A DNA stretch of 18,029 bases from CAIWKO01 sp964469155 (GCA_964469155.1 CAYXXU010000086.1:1-18029); one strand, 5' to 3'; positions 7,993-16,793 are shown, counted from the stretch's first letter. The notes: generated from the letters alone by a model not told the origin. Numbers and translations are program-made.

Positions 7993-8000
7993 TAAGTTTG
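7993..8000 (+). promoter_or_regulatory. Putative promoter of the 8015 gene, -7 box
   Basis: TAAGTTTG fits TAnnTTTG and ends 14 bases before the ATG. Transcription from it would give a leader of only about 8 bases, too short for a Shine-Dalgarno, and none is seen. No clear -33 element at the usual distance. Confidence 0.4.
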
Positions 8001-8014
8001 CAAAAAAACTGAAA

Positions 8015-9328
8015 ATGAGTAAATTTATTGGTATCAGACACGAAGACAAGTACCTGATGGAACGGCGGGCCCCATTAACACCCAAACATATTGAGCGATT
8101 AATTCATCATTACAAGTTAGATTTTATTGTTCAGACCTCCGATAAAAGAATTTTTAAAGATGAGGAATTTGTCAAGGCCGGGGCTAAAATCGCAAAGGAC
8201 CTGAAGAAATGCGATATTATTTTAGGAATTAAAGAAATGCCTGTGAGTTTTTTTGAATCTGAAAAAACCTATGTTTTTTTCTCGCACGTTATAAAAGGCC
8301 AGCCCTATAATATGCCTATGCTGAAACGTATGATGGAATTAAAATGCAATCTGATCGATTACGAAAAAATAATTGATGAACAGGGAAAACGACTCATATT
8401 TTTTGGAAGATATGCAGGATTGGCAGGCATGATCAATACCATGTGGGCTTATGGACAGCGACAAAAGTATCTTGGAAAAGAAACAAGACTTACCCGAATC
8501 AAACAGGCTCATACTTATCACTCACTCGACGAGGCTAAAAGAGATATTTCGGATGTGGGACAGTTACTATCTGAAAACGGAATAGCCGATGGATTGAAAC
8601 CATTTGTGGTTGGTTTTACCGGTTATGGCAATGTTTCCAATGGAGCTCAGGAAATCCTTGGATTGTTGCCGGTAAAGGAAATTTCACCTGATAAGTTGTT
8701 AACATTGAAAAACAGGCATAAATTACCGGATAATATCATCTATAAAGTGATTTTCCGTGAAGAAGATATCTATGAGCATGTCGATGGTAAGGAATTTGAT
8801 CTGCACGATTTGTATGCCAATCCGCAGGATTATAAAAGCAAATTCGAAAAATACATCCCACATCTTACTGTTCTGATGAATTGTATGTATTGGGATAGCC
8901 GGTATCCCCGAATCCTGACAAAGGATTACCTGAAAAAGTTATTTAGCAAAGCAAGTCCAAAGCTATTAATTATTGGGGATATAACCTGCGATCCCGATGG
9001 CTCAGTGGAATGCACCCATGCAGGTACCCATATCGAAGATCCTGTTTACGTTTATGATCCTCTCACCGATTCCTATAAAATGGGATTTGAAGGAAGGGGC
9101 ATATTGGATATGGCTGTTGATATACTTCCCAGCGAATTACCCAGAGACTCTTCCTATTCATTTGGTGATATGCTAATCAACTTTATTAAACCTCTTGCAA
9201 ATGCTGATTATGATATGCATTATGAGGATGTCGATCTGCCAAGAGCAATTAAAAAAGGGATGATACTGCATAAAGGAGAATTTACTCCTGATTATAAGTA
9301 CCTGGAGGATTTTGTTTCAAAATATTAG
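8015..9328 (+). CDS. Lysine-ketoglutarate reductase-like protein (LKR/saccharopine-forming family)
   Basis: The 437 residues resemble the N-terminal LKR half of the bifunctional lysine-ketoglutarate reductase / saccharopine dehydrogenase, an AlaDH/PNT-like fold with NAD(P) binding. Family signatures are MERRAPLTPKHI (15-26), VFFSHVIKGQPYNMPML (87-103), a glycine-rich dinucleotide loop GFTGYGNVSNG (200-210) and IGDITCDPDGSVE (320-332). LKR joins lysine and 2-oxoglutarate to saccharopine in the cytosol. The saccharopine dehydrogenase half is absent and no such gene is in this window. The true reaction could therefore be another reduction in the same fold family. It is divergent from a TetR-type regulator. 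Its last 47 bases overlap the 3' end of lpxB on the other strand. Family placement is confident; substrate is inferred. Confidence 0.82.
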   Translation: MSKFIGIRHEDKYLMERRAPLTPKHIERLIHHYKLDFIVQTSDKRIFKDEEFVKAGAKIAKDLKKCDIILGIKEMPVSFFESEKTYVFFSHVIKGQPYNMPMLKRMMELKCNLIDYEKIIDEQGKRLIFFGRYAGLAGMINTMWAYGQRQKYLGKETRLTRIKQAHTYHSLDEAKRDISDVGQLLSENGIADGLKPFVVGFTGYGNVSNGAQEILGLLPVKEISPDKLLTLKNRHKLPDNIIYKVIFREEDIYEHVDGKEFDLHDLYANPQDYKSKFEKYIPHLTVLMNCMYWDSRYPRILTKDYLKKLFSKASPKLLIIGDITCDPDGSVECTHAGTHIEDPVYVYDPLTDSYKMGFEGRGILDMAVDILPSELPRDSSYSFGDMLINFIKPLANADYDMHYEDVDLPRAIKKGMILHKGEFTPDYKYLEDFVSKY

Positions 9329-10442
9329 AATTAAGGTAGTCTGAAATTACTGACGCTGCTTTGGCAGATGCCCCGGTTCCGCCAAGTTTGGCTGCCAGAA
9401 GTGAATAATCAGATTGTAACTGTTGAATGGCGGCTTTATCATAAAGGATTTCCTTAAGTTTATTCCTTAAATTATCCTTGTTTAACTCATTTTGTATAAG
9501 CTCGGTAACTATCTTTTTGTCCATGATCAGGTTAACCAGCGAAATGTATTTCACCTTGATGAGATTTTTGGCGATAAGGTAAGAAATGTTTGATCCTTTA
9601 TAACAAACCACTTCAGGCACATTGAATAAGGCCGCTTCAAGAGTGGCTGTCCCTGAAGTAACCAATGCCGCTGTTGAGTTGAGCAAAAGATCGTAGGTTT
9701 TATTGAAAACGATTTTTATTTTTCTTGTATTTATTATGGCCCTGTAAAAATCTTCCGGTATGGAAGGAGCTCCGGCAATTACAAACTGAATATCCTGAAA
9801 TTCTTCAATAACAGATAACATGACACCAAGCATTCGCGAAATTTCCTGTTTTCTGCTTCCCGGGAGCAAGGCTACAATAGGTTTTTGATCCAGTTGATTT
9901 TCAGCTCTGAAATCAACAGTAGTCGGCTTCTTCCTAAAATTATCGATAGCATCAAGTAACGGATGGCCTACAAATTCAACATTATAATCGTATTTATTAT
10001 AAAAATCTTTCTCAAAGGGCAATATCACCATCATTTTATCAATATTAGCCTTTATTTTATGAATCCTGGATTGTTTCCATGCCCATATCTGGGGCGAAAT
10101 ATAATAGATTACCTTAATATGGTTTCTATGGGCAAATTCAGCAATACGTAGATTAAATCCCGGATAATCTATCAGTATTATAACATCAGGACGGTGGCTA
10201 AGAATATCTTTTTTACAAAATGAAATACTTTTTAAAATGGTTTTCAGATTCATCAGTACCTCAGTAAATCCCATAAAAGAATAATCTTTTATATGTCTGA
10301 CAATCTCAACCCCCTGCTCCATCATAAGATCACCGCCCCAACCCCTGAATTCCGACTTAGTGTCATTCTTTTTGATCTCACTCACCAGATTGGAGGCATG
10401 TAGGTCACCTGAAGCTTCTCCTGCAATAATATAATATTTCAT
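9282..10442 (-). CDS. lpxB: Lipid-A-disaccharide synthase
   Basis: LpxB is a peripheral inner-membrane glycosyltransferase (family GT19) that joins UDP-2,3-diacylglucosamine and 2,3-diacylglucosamine-1-phosphate to form the lipid A disaccharide. Visible signatures are IIAGEASGDLHASNLV (5-20), ISPQIWAWKQSR (115-126), VGHPLLDAI (158-166), LLPGSRKQEI (192-201) and TSGTATLEAALFNVPEVV (262-279). At 386 residues it is normal or slightly long. The family usually ends near the SAKAASVISDYL stretch; the last 14 residues here (NILKQNPPGTYNQE) are encoded within the overlap with the convergent gene, so this tail probably arose by loss of an earlier stop. The lptD operon nearby also serves LPS, though from a different promoter. 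Confidence 0.96.
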   Translation of the reverse strand: MKYYIIAGEASGDLHASNLVSEIKKNDTKSEFRGWGGDLMMEQGVEIVRHIKDYSFMGFTEVLMNLKTILKSISFCKKDILSHRPDVIILIDYPGFNLRIAEFAHRNHIKVIYYISPQIWAWKQSRIHKIKANIDKMMVILPFEKDFYNKYDYNVEFVGHPLLDAIDNFRKKPTTVDFRAENQLDQKPIVALLPGSRKQEISRMLGVMLSVIEEFQDIQFVIAGAPSIPEDFYRAIINTRKIKIVFNKTYDLLLNSTAALVTSGTATLEAALFNVPEVVCYKGSNISYLIAKNLIKVKYISLVNLIMDKKIVTELIQNELNKDNLRNKLKEILYDKAAIQQLQSDYSLLAAKLGGTGASAKAASVISDYLNSNILKQNPPGTYNQE

Positions 10443-10471
10443 GAAAAAAATAAAAATCTTAAACCTGACCT

Positions 10472-10479
10472 CAAAATTA
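10472..10479 (-). promoter_or_regulatory. Putative lpxB promoter, -7 box
   Basis: TAATTTTG on the minus strand, 29 bases before the lpxB ATG, in the 86-base gap after the RNA methyltransferase gene. It suggests lpxB can be transcribed on its own. Confidence 0.4.
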
Positions 10480-10528
10480 ATGTATTTCGCAACTTTGCCG
10501 CTAATATTCTGTCAGGATTGTAATTTAC

Positions 10529-11299
10529 TTATACAAACTCTTTTTGTCGGTTGATTTCTGAACAAATGATGGCTGTGGCTATGGAGGCATTTAACGATTC
10601 TGCGCGAACCCCGGTATTGTTTCCGGGTGGAATACTGATTTTTGTGGTGATCAGTTTTTCTATTGTTGGAGATATCCCATTGGCTTCATTCCCAATTACA
10701 ATAAATCCTTTCCCTGTCAATGATTCTGAATATATAGGTGTTCCTTCCAGAAAAGCGCCGTAAACTGGTACTTCATTACGGCCCCTTCCAAGTATTTCGG
10801 CCAGGTCGCAATAATAAATATTTACACGCCCTATAGATCCCATACTTGCCTGGACCGATTTTGGATTATAGGCATCCACGCAGTTTTCGGAGCAAATTAT
10901 TTCTTTTATTCCAAACCAGTCGGCAATTCGTATAATCGTTCCCAAATTCCCCGGATCGCGTATATCTTCCAGGGCAATTACCATTGAATCTTTTCCAATT
11001 TTCCCGGATGGTTTCCTGTCCGGAATAGCAATAACTGCCAATACCTGGTTGGGAGTAATCAGTGAACTGATCTTTGCCAATTCTTCTTCCGAAATAATGT
11101 GTATAGAATTAATTGTAGAGGTAATGCTTGAATTTGTTTCTATCCATCCTGGCACAGCATATAATTCTGATATCTCTAAATTACTCTTTAGCAGTTCTGA
11201 AATTATTTTGGGCCCTTCTGCTATAAATTTCCCATACATTCCGCGGTATTTTTTTACAGATAGAGAATGGATGTATTTTATGGTACTTTTTGATATCAT
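10529..11299 (-). CDS. TrmH/SpoU-family RNA methyltransferase
   Basis: A SPOUT-class, SAM-dependent enzyme that most likely 2'-O-methylates ribose in tRNA or rRNA. The 256 residues contain an N-terminal substrate-binding part with KYRGMYGKFIAEGPKII (about 17-33) and then the knotted catalytic domain: motif 1 DPGNLGTIIRIADWFG (115-130) with the conserved Asn and Arg, motif 2 FIVIGNEANGIS (199-210), and motif 3 with AESLNASIATAI (233-244). Motif 3 begins PPGNNTGVR, a little unlike the common IPM form. Length and domain order fit the RlmB/TsnR-type branch, but the RNA target cannot be read from sequence. It lies between lpxB and the amidase gene, all on one strand. Confidence 0.92.
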   Translation of the reverse strand: MISKSTIKYIHSLSVKKYRGMYGKFIAEGPKIISELLKSNLEISELYAVPGWIETNSSITSTINSIHIISEEELAKISSLITPNQVLAVIAIPDRKPSGKIGKDSMVIALEDIRDPGNLGTIIRIADWFGIKEIICSENCVDAYNPKSVQASMGSIGRVNIYYCDLAEILGRGRNEVPVYGAFLEGTPIYSESLTGKGFIVIGNEANGISPTIEKLITTKISIPPGNNTGVRAESLNASIATAIICSEINRQKEFV

Positions 11300-11306
11300 A
11301 TAAATA

Positions 11307-11314
11307 CAAAAATA
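11307..11314 (-). promoter_or_regulatory. Putative promoter of the RNA methyltransferase, -7 box
   Basis: TATTTTTG on the minus strand, seven bases before the ATG. The leader would be almost absent. AT-richness makes chance likely, so confidence is low. Confidence 0.25.
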
Positions 11315-11348
11315 ATGATTTATTTAGTAAGAGCTTAAGAAAAGTTCT

Positions 11349-12503
11349 TTAGTTTTGTTTTTGCTTAATGTATTTCATTGCTTCATCGGGTGTGATGCGC
11401 TCTTCATTTAAAAAAGCTACCACGAAGGCATCTTTAAATCCTTTGTTCTGAACCTCGCGCTGATATTTTACGGCTTCATCCATAGATGCAAAATTACCGG
11501 AGGTGTATTTATACGTTCTGTTTTGCACATAGAACCTGATATCTGTTAACCCTTTGAATTCTGATGATGTCACAGATTTTTTTGAAGGTGAGGTAGTAAA
11601 TTGTACCCTGAAAAACACTTCCTTTTTTTGATTTAATATTGAATCCTTTACCACAGTCCTGGAAAGGCTGTCTTTAATAATTGGAGTGTTGTCAATAAAA
11701 TCAGGTGTATTATCAACAACAATGCCCCCTCCTTCATAATTTGATTTATACTCTTTAAAAGCCCTGTAGATAGATGATGCAATTTGAGTTTGTCCGTTTT
11801 CTGATAATAAAAATTCCTCTTCCTGGGGGTTGCTGACAAAACCCAATTCAATTAATGCGGCAGGCATGGTGGTTTTATACAATACAAGAAAACCAGCCTG
11901 TTTCACACCTCTGTCGTGTCGGCCTAATTTTTTGCTAAACTGCTTTTGTACCAGGTCTGCCAGCTTAAGGCTTTGGTCAAGGTAAGCATTCTGATACAAT
12001 GAGAATATAATATTCCCTTCCGGTGAATTCGGATCAAATCCATCATATTGTGTAGCATAATCCTTTTCAAATAGTACCGAGGCATTTTCTTTTTTTACTA
12101 CTTCCAGGTTCGCCTGGCTTTTATTCAAACCTAATACCCACGTTTCTGCGCCATAAGCCTCAGCACTTTTGGTCGAATTGCAATGTATCGAGATAAACAG
12201 ATCAGCCTTATTGGTATTAGCTATCTGCGCCCTTCTATACAATTCAATAAAAACATCAGTCTTCCGGGTATATATAACTTCTATTTCAGGGTAATTGGTC
12301 TTAATGTAGTTTCCTAGTTTTAATGCAACTGCCAGCGCAATGTTTTTTTCTTTTGATTTTTTTCCGACGGCTCCCGGGTCCTCGCCACCATGACCGGCAT
12401 CGATCACAACCTTTTTTATCTGAAGTATCTTAGGACTCCTGGAAGCAGAAGAGAAGAAAAAAAGAAATAAGAATATACTAAGAAAGAAATAAAATCGTTT
12501 CAT
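11349..12503 (-). CDS. Exported N-acetylmuramoyl-L-alanine amidase with C-terminal SPOR-like region
   Basis: This periplasmic zinc enzyme cleaves the bond between N-acetylmuramic acid and L-alanine in peptidoglycan, typically in daughter-cell separation and wall turnover. The 384 residues have a very hydrophobic signal peptide (about 1-22). The Amidase_3 domain (about 30-235) follows, with DAGHGGEDPGAVG (zinc ligand H38), KEKNIAL (E52), SIHCNS (H107) and ALIELGFVSN (catalytic E219). A linker with repeated DNTP motifs comes next. Residues about 306-376 (FFRVQFTTS..., ...YKYTSGNFASMDEAVKYQREV) look like a SPOR domain, which binds denuded glycan strands at septa. It is divergent from lptD with a short shared spacer, so both envelope genes start close together. 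Confidence 0.94.
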   Translation of the reverse strand: MKRFYFFLSIFLFLFFFSSASRSPKILQIKKVVIDAGHGGEDPGAVGKKSKEKNIALAVALKLGNYIKTNYPEIEVIYTRKTDVFIELYRRAQIANTNKADLFISIHCNSTKSAEAYGAETWVLGLNKSQANLEVVKKENASVLFEKDYATQYDGFDPNSPEGNIIFSLYQNAYLDQSLKLADLVQKQFSKKLGRHDRGVKQAGFLVLYKTTMPAALIELGFVSNPQEEEFLLSENGQTQIASSIYRAFKEYKSNYEGGGIVVDNTPDFIDNTPIIKDSLSRTVVKDSILNQKKEVFFRVQFTTSPSKKSVTSSEFKGLTDIRFYVQNRTYKYTSGNFASMDEAVKYQREVQNKGFKDAFVVAFLNEERITPDEAMKYIKQKQN

Positions 12504-12522
12504 CTGAATGATATATTTTCAG

Positions 12523-12530
12523 TAGTTTTG
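12523..12530 (+). promoter_or_regulatory. Putative lptD operon promoter, -7 box
   Basis: TAGTTTTG fits TAnnTTTG in the spacer between the divergent amidase and lptD genes. Transcription would begin near 12537, which favours the ATG at 12562 over the GTG at 12541 as the start. Confidence 0.4.
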
Positions 12531-12561
12531 CTAATAATTTGTGGCTGTGTCCGGCAAATTT

Positions 12562-15219
12562 ATGCGCTTTTTAAATGATAAAACCATTACCTTGCACTAT
12601 TTGTTAACGATTTTATTAACGAAGCAAATATCAATCCGTTTTTTTGCTGTAATGGTATTTTTGTTCTTTTGCATGAACCTTTTTGCTCAGCAAAAAGAGG
12701 TCATGACTCATCCTAATTCCATCCAGGTACCTGCTGATTCAATCAAAAACGATTCCATTAAGAATTATATTATTAACAATGATTCACTATTTGGTACTTC
12801 CATCAGGAAAGAAACCATCATGAGTTTCAGGGATTCAGTTTCCAAAAGCGCCATCCAGTCAAAAATCGATTACCAGGCTTCCGATTCCATAAGACTTAAC
12901 GTTCAGGAAAAGAAAGCCTATCTTTATGGCAATGTCGAGATCCGCTACCAAAGTATCATTTTAAAGGCTGCCTATGTTGAAATGGATTTCGATAATAATA
13001 CACTCTATGCAACCGGGGTTATTGATTCTACCGGCAAGGAAACCGGGAAACCTGAATTTGCAGATGGTTCGAATGCGTTTACAGCAAAAAGTCTGAAATA
13101 TAATTTCGATACGAAAAAAGGATTCGTGCGTGAGATTTTTACCAAGGAAGGGGAAAGCTTTTTGCAGGGATCTATGGTGAAACGTTTTACCGATAATACC
13201 GCCAATATTAAAAATGGTTTCTATACCACTTGTGAACTCGAACATCCGCACTATGCCATTCGCTTTGGAAAAGCACGCATGATACCCGATGATAAAATTG
13301 TTTCCGGGCCTGCTTATATGGAAATTGAAGATGTTCCCACACCATTATTGCTGCCCTTCGGATATTTTCCCAATAAAAAAGGACAGATTTCCGGAATTAT
13401 CATTCCAACTTATGGGGAATCCGCCAATAGGGGATTCTTTTTTAATAAATTCGGTTATTATTGGGGCATAAACGATCGTATTGACCTTTCCCTGCAAGGC
13501 GATATTTATACCCGCGGCAGTTGGGCCGCTTACCTTTCATCGAATTATAAGAAACGATACAAATACGAAGGTAACCTTGCTTTATCCTATGCGGTGAATT
13601 ATGTAAACGAAAAATTTGACCCCAGTTTTTATAGAACCAACGATTTTAAAATTCTTTGGTCTCACAGGCAGGATGCTAAAGCGCGACCAAACAGCAATTT
13701 TTCGGCTAATGTAAATATTGTCAGCAGCAATTTCTCCAAATACAATTCTACATCCACCAACGAGTACCTTTCCAATACCTTCGAATCCAGCATTGCTTAT
13801 CAGGCCACCTTATTCAAAGGTAAAGGGAATCTTACCCTGAATATCGGGGGCGTGCAAAACATCAAAACACATGAACTGCAGATCAAACTGCCCCAGGCTA
13901 ATTTTTCACTGAATCCATTCTACCCCTTTCGCAAAAAGAAAAAGGCAGGCAGGCTAAAATGGTACGATAATATCAGTATCAGTTATGGATTGCAGTTAGA
14001 AAACAGGATAGATTCTTATGATAATTTGATACTGACTTCCCGGATTTTTGATCTGATGCAGAATGGTATGCAGCATACCATTCAGATTAGAAGTTCAGTG
14101 AAGATTCTTAAGTTTCTCAATTGGACCAATTCCATTAATGTATACGAGAAATGGTATCTCAGGTCAGTAGAAAAGCAATGGTTTAACGATGTCGATACAT
14201 CCTACATCCGCACCGATACCTTACAGCGCTTTAAGATGGCTCATCAGTTCAGTTATTCCTCCGAGGTTAACACTAAAATTTACGGGGTTTACCAGTTTAA
14301 GAAAGGCGCCATTAAGGCCTTCAGGCATGTAATGACCCCTTCCGTTAGTTTTACTTACCGGCCCGATTTCGGTGCGCCGTTTTGGGGTTATTATCATTAT
14401 CTGCAGACCGATTCTACCGGAAATTTAAGACGCTATTCAATATTTGAGGAAAGTATTTATGGCGGTCCCCCGGATGGTTTATCGGGTAAAATCAATTTTT
14501 CGCTCAACAATAACCTCGAGATGAAAGTTCGTTCGAAGAAAGATACGGTTACCGGTACCAAGAAAATTTTATTGATTGAAGGTCTCAGGATTTTCACAGG
14601 ATACGATATAGCAAAAGATTCGTTAAACTGGGATCCACTCACTGTTAGCGGCCGGACAAGGCTTTTCAACCTGTTGGATATAAGTTTCAACGGAGCCTGG
14701 AATCCTTATGTAACCAATGAAAAAGGACTGATTAATACTTTTGAATGGAAACAAAACCGGCGATTATTGAGACGCGATAATACCCGCTGGCAGTTAGATT
14801 TTAGTTATACTTTAAGTGATATGACTTTTCAGAAAAAAGATAAAGTAACCCAGGCAAAAACTAAGATTTTCCTGAATCAATGGAACGTTACCTTCAATTT
14901 TAAATTCAGTTATTCTGCCAATTTCGACAGGGTAAAAAGCATTTATAACCACGATACCGTCATGGCACTCGATGCAAATGGCCTGTTTTTTATTACTCCC
15001 AAATGGAAAATCGGATTCTTTACCACCTTCGATTTTATCACCAAAAAATTCCCTTATACTTCCTTTAGTATTTACCGCGATCTGCACTGTTGGGAAATGA
15101 TGATGGAATGGATTCCCTATGGACCAAGAAAAAGTTATAATTTTACCATCCGTATCAAATCAAGCATACTAAAAGATCTAAAGATCAATAAAAAAAGCGA
15201 TTGGAGAGATAATTACTGA
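12562..15219 (+). CDS. lptD: Outer-membrane LPS assembly protein LptD (Bacteroidota type)
   Basis: LptD is the outer-membrane beta-barrel that inserts LPS into the outer leaflet, together with LptE. From this ATG the protein has 885 residues: a long signal region ending LFFCMNLFAQ, then an OstA/LptA-like jellyroll that starts around IRLNVQEKKAYLYGNVEIRY. After this come the conserved turn PLLLPFGYFPNKKGQISGIIIPTYGES and GFFFNKFGYYWGINDRIDLSLQGDIY, typical of the start of the LptD barrel, and many amphipathic strands to the C-terminus. A GTG at 12541 in the same frame would add seven residues, but it would be only a few bases from the predicted transcription start. An ATG at 12652 would leave too short a signal. 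The gene is followed after four bases by the DUF3822 gene, so they are one operon. Confidence 0.9.
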   Translation: MRFLNDKTITLHYLLTILLTKQISIRFFAVMVFLFFCMNLFAQQKEVMTHPNSIQVPADSIKNDSIKNYIINNDSLFGTSIRKETIMSFRDSVSKSAIQSKIDYQASDSIRLNVQEKKAYLYGNVEIRYQSIILKAAYVEMDFDNNTLYATGVIDSTGKETGKPEFADGSNAFTAKSLKYNFDTKKGFVREIFTKEGESFLQGSMVKRFTDNTANIKNGFYTTCELEHPHYAIRFGKARMIPDDKIVSGPAYMEIEDVPTPLLLPFGYFPNKKGQISGIIIPTYGESANRGFFFNKFGYYWGINDRIDLSLQGDIYTRGSWAAYLSSNYKKRYKYEGNLALSYAVNYVNEKFDPSFYRTNDFKILWSHRQDAKARPNSNFSANVNIVSSNFSKYNSTSTNEYLSNTFESSIAYQATLFKGKGNLTLNIGGVQNIKTHELQIKLPQANFSLNPFYPFRKKKKAGRLKWYDNISISYGLQLENRIDSYDNLILTSRIFDLMQNGMQHTIQIRSSVKILKFLNWTNSINVYEKWYLRSVEKQWFNDVDTSYIRTDTLQRFKMAHQFSYSSEVNTKIYGVYQFKKGAIKAFRHVMTPSVSFTYRPDFGAPFWGYYHYLQTDSTGNLRRYSIFEESIYGGPPDGLSGKINFSLNNNLEMKVRSKKDTVTGTKKILLIEGLRIFTGYDIAKDSLNWDPLTVSGRTRLFNLLDISFNGAWNPYVTNEKGLINTFEWKQNRRLLRRDNTRWQLDFSYTLSDMTFQKKDKVTQAKTKIFLNQWNVTFNFKFSYSANFDRVKSIYNHDTVMALDANGLFFITPKWKIGFFTTFDFITKKFPYTSFSIYRDLHCWEMMMEWIPYGPRKSYNFTIRIKSSILKDLKINKKSDWRDNY

Positions 15220-15223
15220 TAAC

Positions 15224-16090
15224 ATGAGTAACCAATTAAATGCCCATTTCCTGAAAAAAGACAATGGCTTCGATCTGACTCCTTCATCCTCCTATCAGAT
15301 GATTCTGGCATTTGATAAAGAAAAACTGCAATATGCAGTTTTCGATCCTGCAAAGAAAAAGTTCGTTGCCTTTTCGCAGCATGGCATCCGGAATAATACA
15401 GGCAAATATGCCTATTTCCAGCAGGTGGGTAAAATATTATTGGAAGATGATTTGCTGCGCCTGTCCTACAAAAATATTCGTATCCTTTGGCTGTCGCAAT
15501 GTTCCACTTTAGTCCCTATGCCTCTTTTCGATGAAAACGAGCAGAGAAGGTATCTTTCGTTCAATCAGAACCTGAATCCTGCTGATGTGATACTATCTGA
15601 TAAGCTCCGCGGTGCCGATTCCTTCAATATCTTTGGTGTTCCTTCCGATCTGATAACCACAGTGAGTCAGCTGCACCCCCAAATCCATCATCATTCCTCT
15701 GTATTTATTGAGTCGCTGCTTCTGGTCAACCGCAACAGCATTAACCCTATGCAGGTCTATGTAAATGTGCATTCAGATTTTTTCGATCTCGCTGTCATTA
15801 ACGACCGCAAACTTCGTTTCTACAATACATTTGCCTATACTTCTGCCGAAGATTTCATATACTTCGTTTTATTTTCTTTCGAACAACTGAAACTATTGCC
15901 CGAACAGGCTGCGGTGACCCTGAGTGGCGAAATTGCAAAAAATTCAACCATTTACGACATACTGTACAAATATATCCGCACACTAACCTTTGCAGAACCT
16001 CTGGCTCAGGTTACCGATAGTTATATACTGCACGATGTTCCGGCCTGTTTTTCCCAAATCCTTTTTAATACCATTCTATGCGAATTATAA
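15224..16090 (+). CDS. DUF3822-family protein
   Basis: A 288-residue soluble protein with no signal peptide or membrane segment. It fits DUF3822, a Bacteroidota family of unknown function often found next to rsmD. Recognisable parts are LAFDKEKLQYAVFDPAKKKFVAF (26-48), an NVHSDFFDLAVINDRKLRFYNTFAY stretch (about 179-203) and YFVLFSFEQLKLLPEQAAVTLSGEIAK. The repeated pattern of short beta-hairpins followed by a sugar-kinase/actin-like strand layout suggests an ASKHA-like fold; this is inference. It starts four bases after lptD, has GGAGAG 16 bases ahead of its ATG, and overlaps rsmD by 13 bases, so translational coupling on both sides is likely. Confidence 0.82.
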   Translation: MSNQLNAHFLKKDNGFDLTPSSSYQMILAFDKEKLQYAVFDPAKKKFVAFSQHGIRNNTGKYAYFQQVGKILLEDDLLRLSYKNIRILWLSQCSTLVPMPLFDENEQRRYLSFNQNLNPADVILSDKLRGADSFNIFGVPSDLITTVSQLHPQIHHHSSVFIESLLLVNRNSINPMQVYVNVHSDFFDLAVINDRKLRFYNTFAYTSAEDFIYFVLFSFEQLKLLPEQAAVTLSGEIAKNSTIYDILYKYIRTLTFAEPLAQVTDSYILHDVPACFSQILFNTILCEL

Positions 16091-16635
16091 GCGGCAGCCT
16101 GGGAGGCCGTAAACTGCGACCGCCGGTAAATCTTCCCGTACGCCCCACCACCGATCTGGCAAAAGAAAGTCTTTTCAACATCCTCAATAATTGGGTCGAT
16201 TTTGAACAACTCACCGTTCTCGATTTGTTCACCGGAACAGGCCGCATTTCTTTCGAATTCGTTTCCAGGGGCGCTGTCGAGGTTTTTGCTATCGATACAA
16301 ATAATAAATGTATTGGTTTTATTGAGAAAACAGCGGTAGAATTTAAAGTCGATAATTTGCATGCTTTTCAGTCTGATGTTTTTAGTTTTCTGAAACATAC
16401 CAATAAAAAATTCGATATAATTTTTGCCGACCCTCCTTACGATCTCAAAAATATTCCTGCAATAGCCCCTCTGGTATTCGAAAAACAATTGCTTCAGCCC
16501 GAAGGCATGCTTATTATAGAGCATCCCCGCGAAATTGATTTTTCCAATCATACTGCTTTCCTCCAAAAACGCACCTATGGGAAAGTTAATTTTAGTTTTC
16601 TTCAAAACAAATTATTGAAACAGACGCTTAAATAA
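16078..16635 (+). CDS. rsmD: 16S rRNA (guanine-N2)-methyltransferase RsmD
   Basis: RsmD methylates N2 of G966 (E. coli numbering) of 16S rRNA in the small subunit, using SAM. The 185 residues match the family length. Signatures are the N-terminal MRIISGSLGGRKLRPP with RPTTDLAKESLFNIL (22-36), the SAM loop DLFTGTGRISFEFVSRGA (49-66) and the catalytic FADPPYDL (116-123). The ATG lies inside the end of the DUF3822 gene (13-base overlap), so it is the last gene of the lptD operon. No clear hairpin terminator directly follows the stop; a large inverted-repeat region begins about 45 bases later. Confidence 0.95.
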   Translation: MRIISGSLGGRKLRPPVNLPVRPTTDLAKESLFNILNNWVDFEQLTVLDLFTGTGRISFEFVSRGAVEVFAIDTNNKCIGFIEKTAVEFKVDNLHAFQSDVFSFLKHTNKKFDIIFADPPYDLKNIPAIAPLVFEKQLLQPEGMLIIEHPREIDFSNHTAFLQKRTYGKVNFSFLQNKLLKQTLK

Positions 16636-16713
16636 TAATGTAAGATCGAAATAGAACCCATGATATAAGAGTTAAAGCAAAACCTTATTTCATAAATAAA
16701 TTGATAGTAGTTT

Positions 16714-16721
16714 TACCTTTG
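16714..16721 (+). promoter_or_regulatory. Putative promoter box upstream of the amidohydrolase gene
   Basis: TACCTTTG fits TAnnTTTG. It is 230 bases before the gene, so the transcript would carry the nested inverted repeats in its leader. Chance match possible. Confidence 0.25.
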
Positions 16722-16793
16722 CTTATTTGATATTACAGGAAGGTGGTTTACTTAACTTTTTAACCTTAGTAAATAAATATGAGTGTGGGATTC

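Noticed and set aside
7840..8085. 81-residue minus-strand reading frame in the TetR/LKR spacer
   Set aside because: It overlaps the start of the well-supported gene at 8015, covers the candidate promoter and palindrome, and resembles no family.
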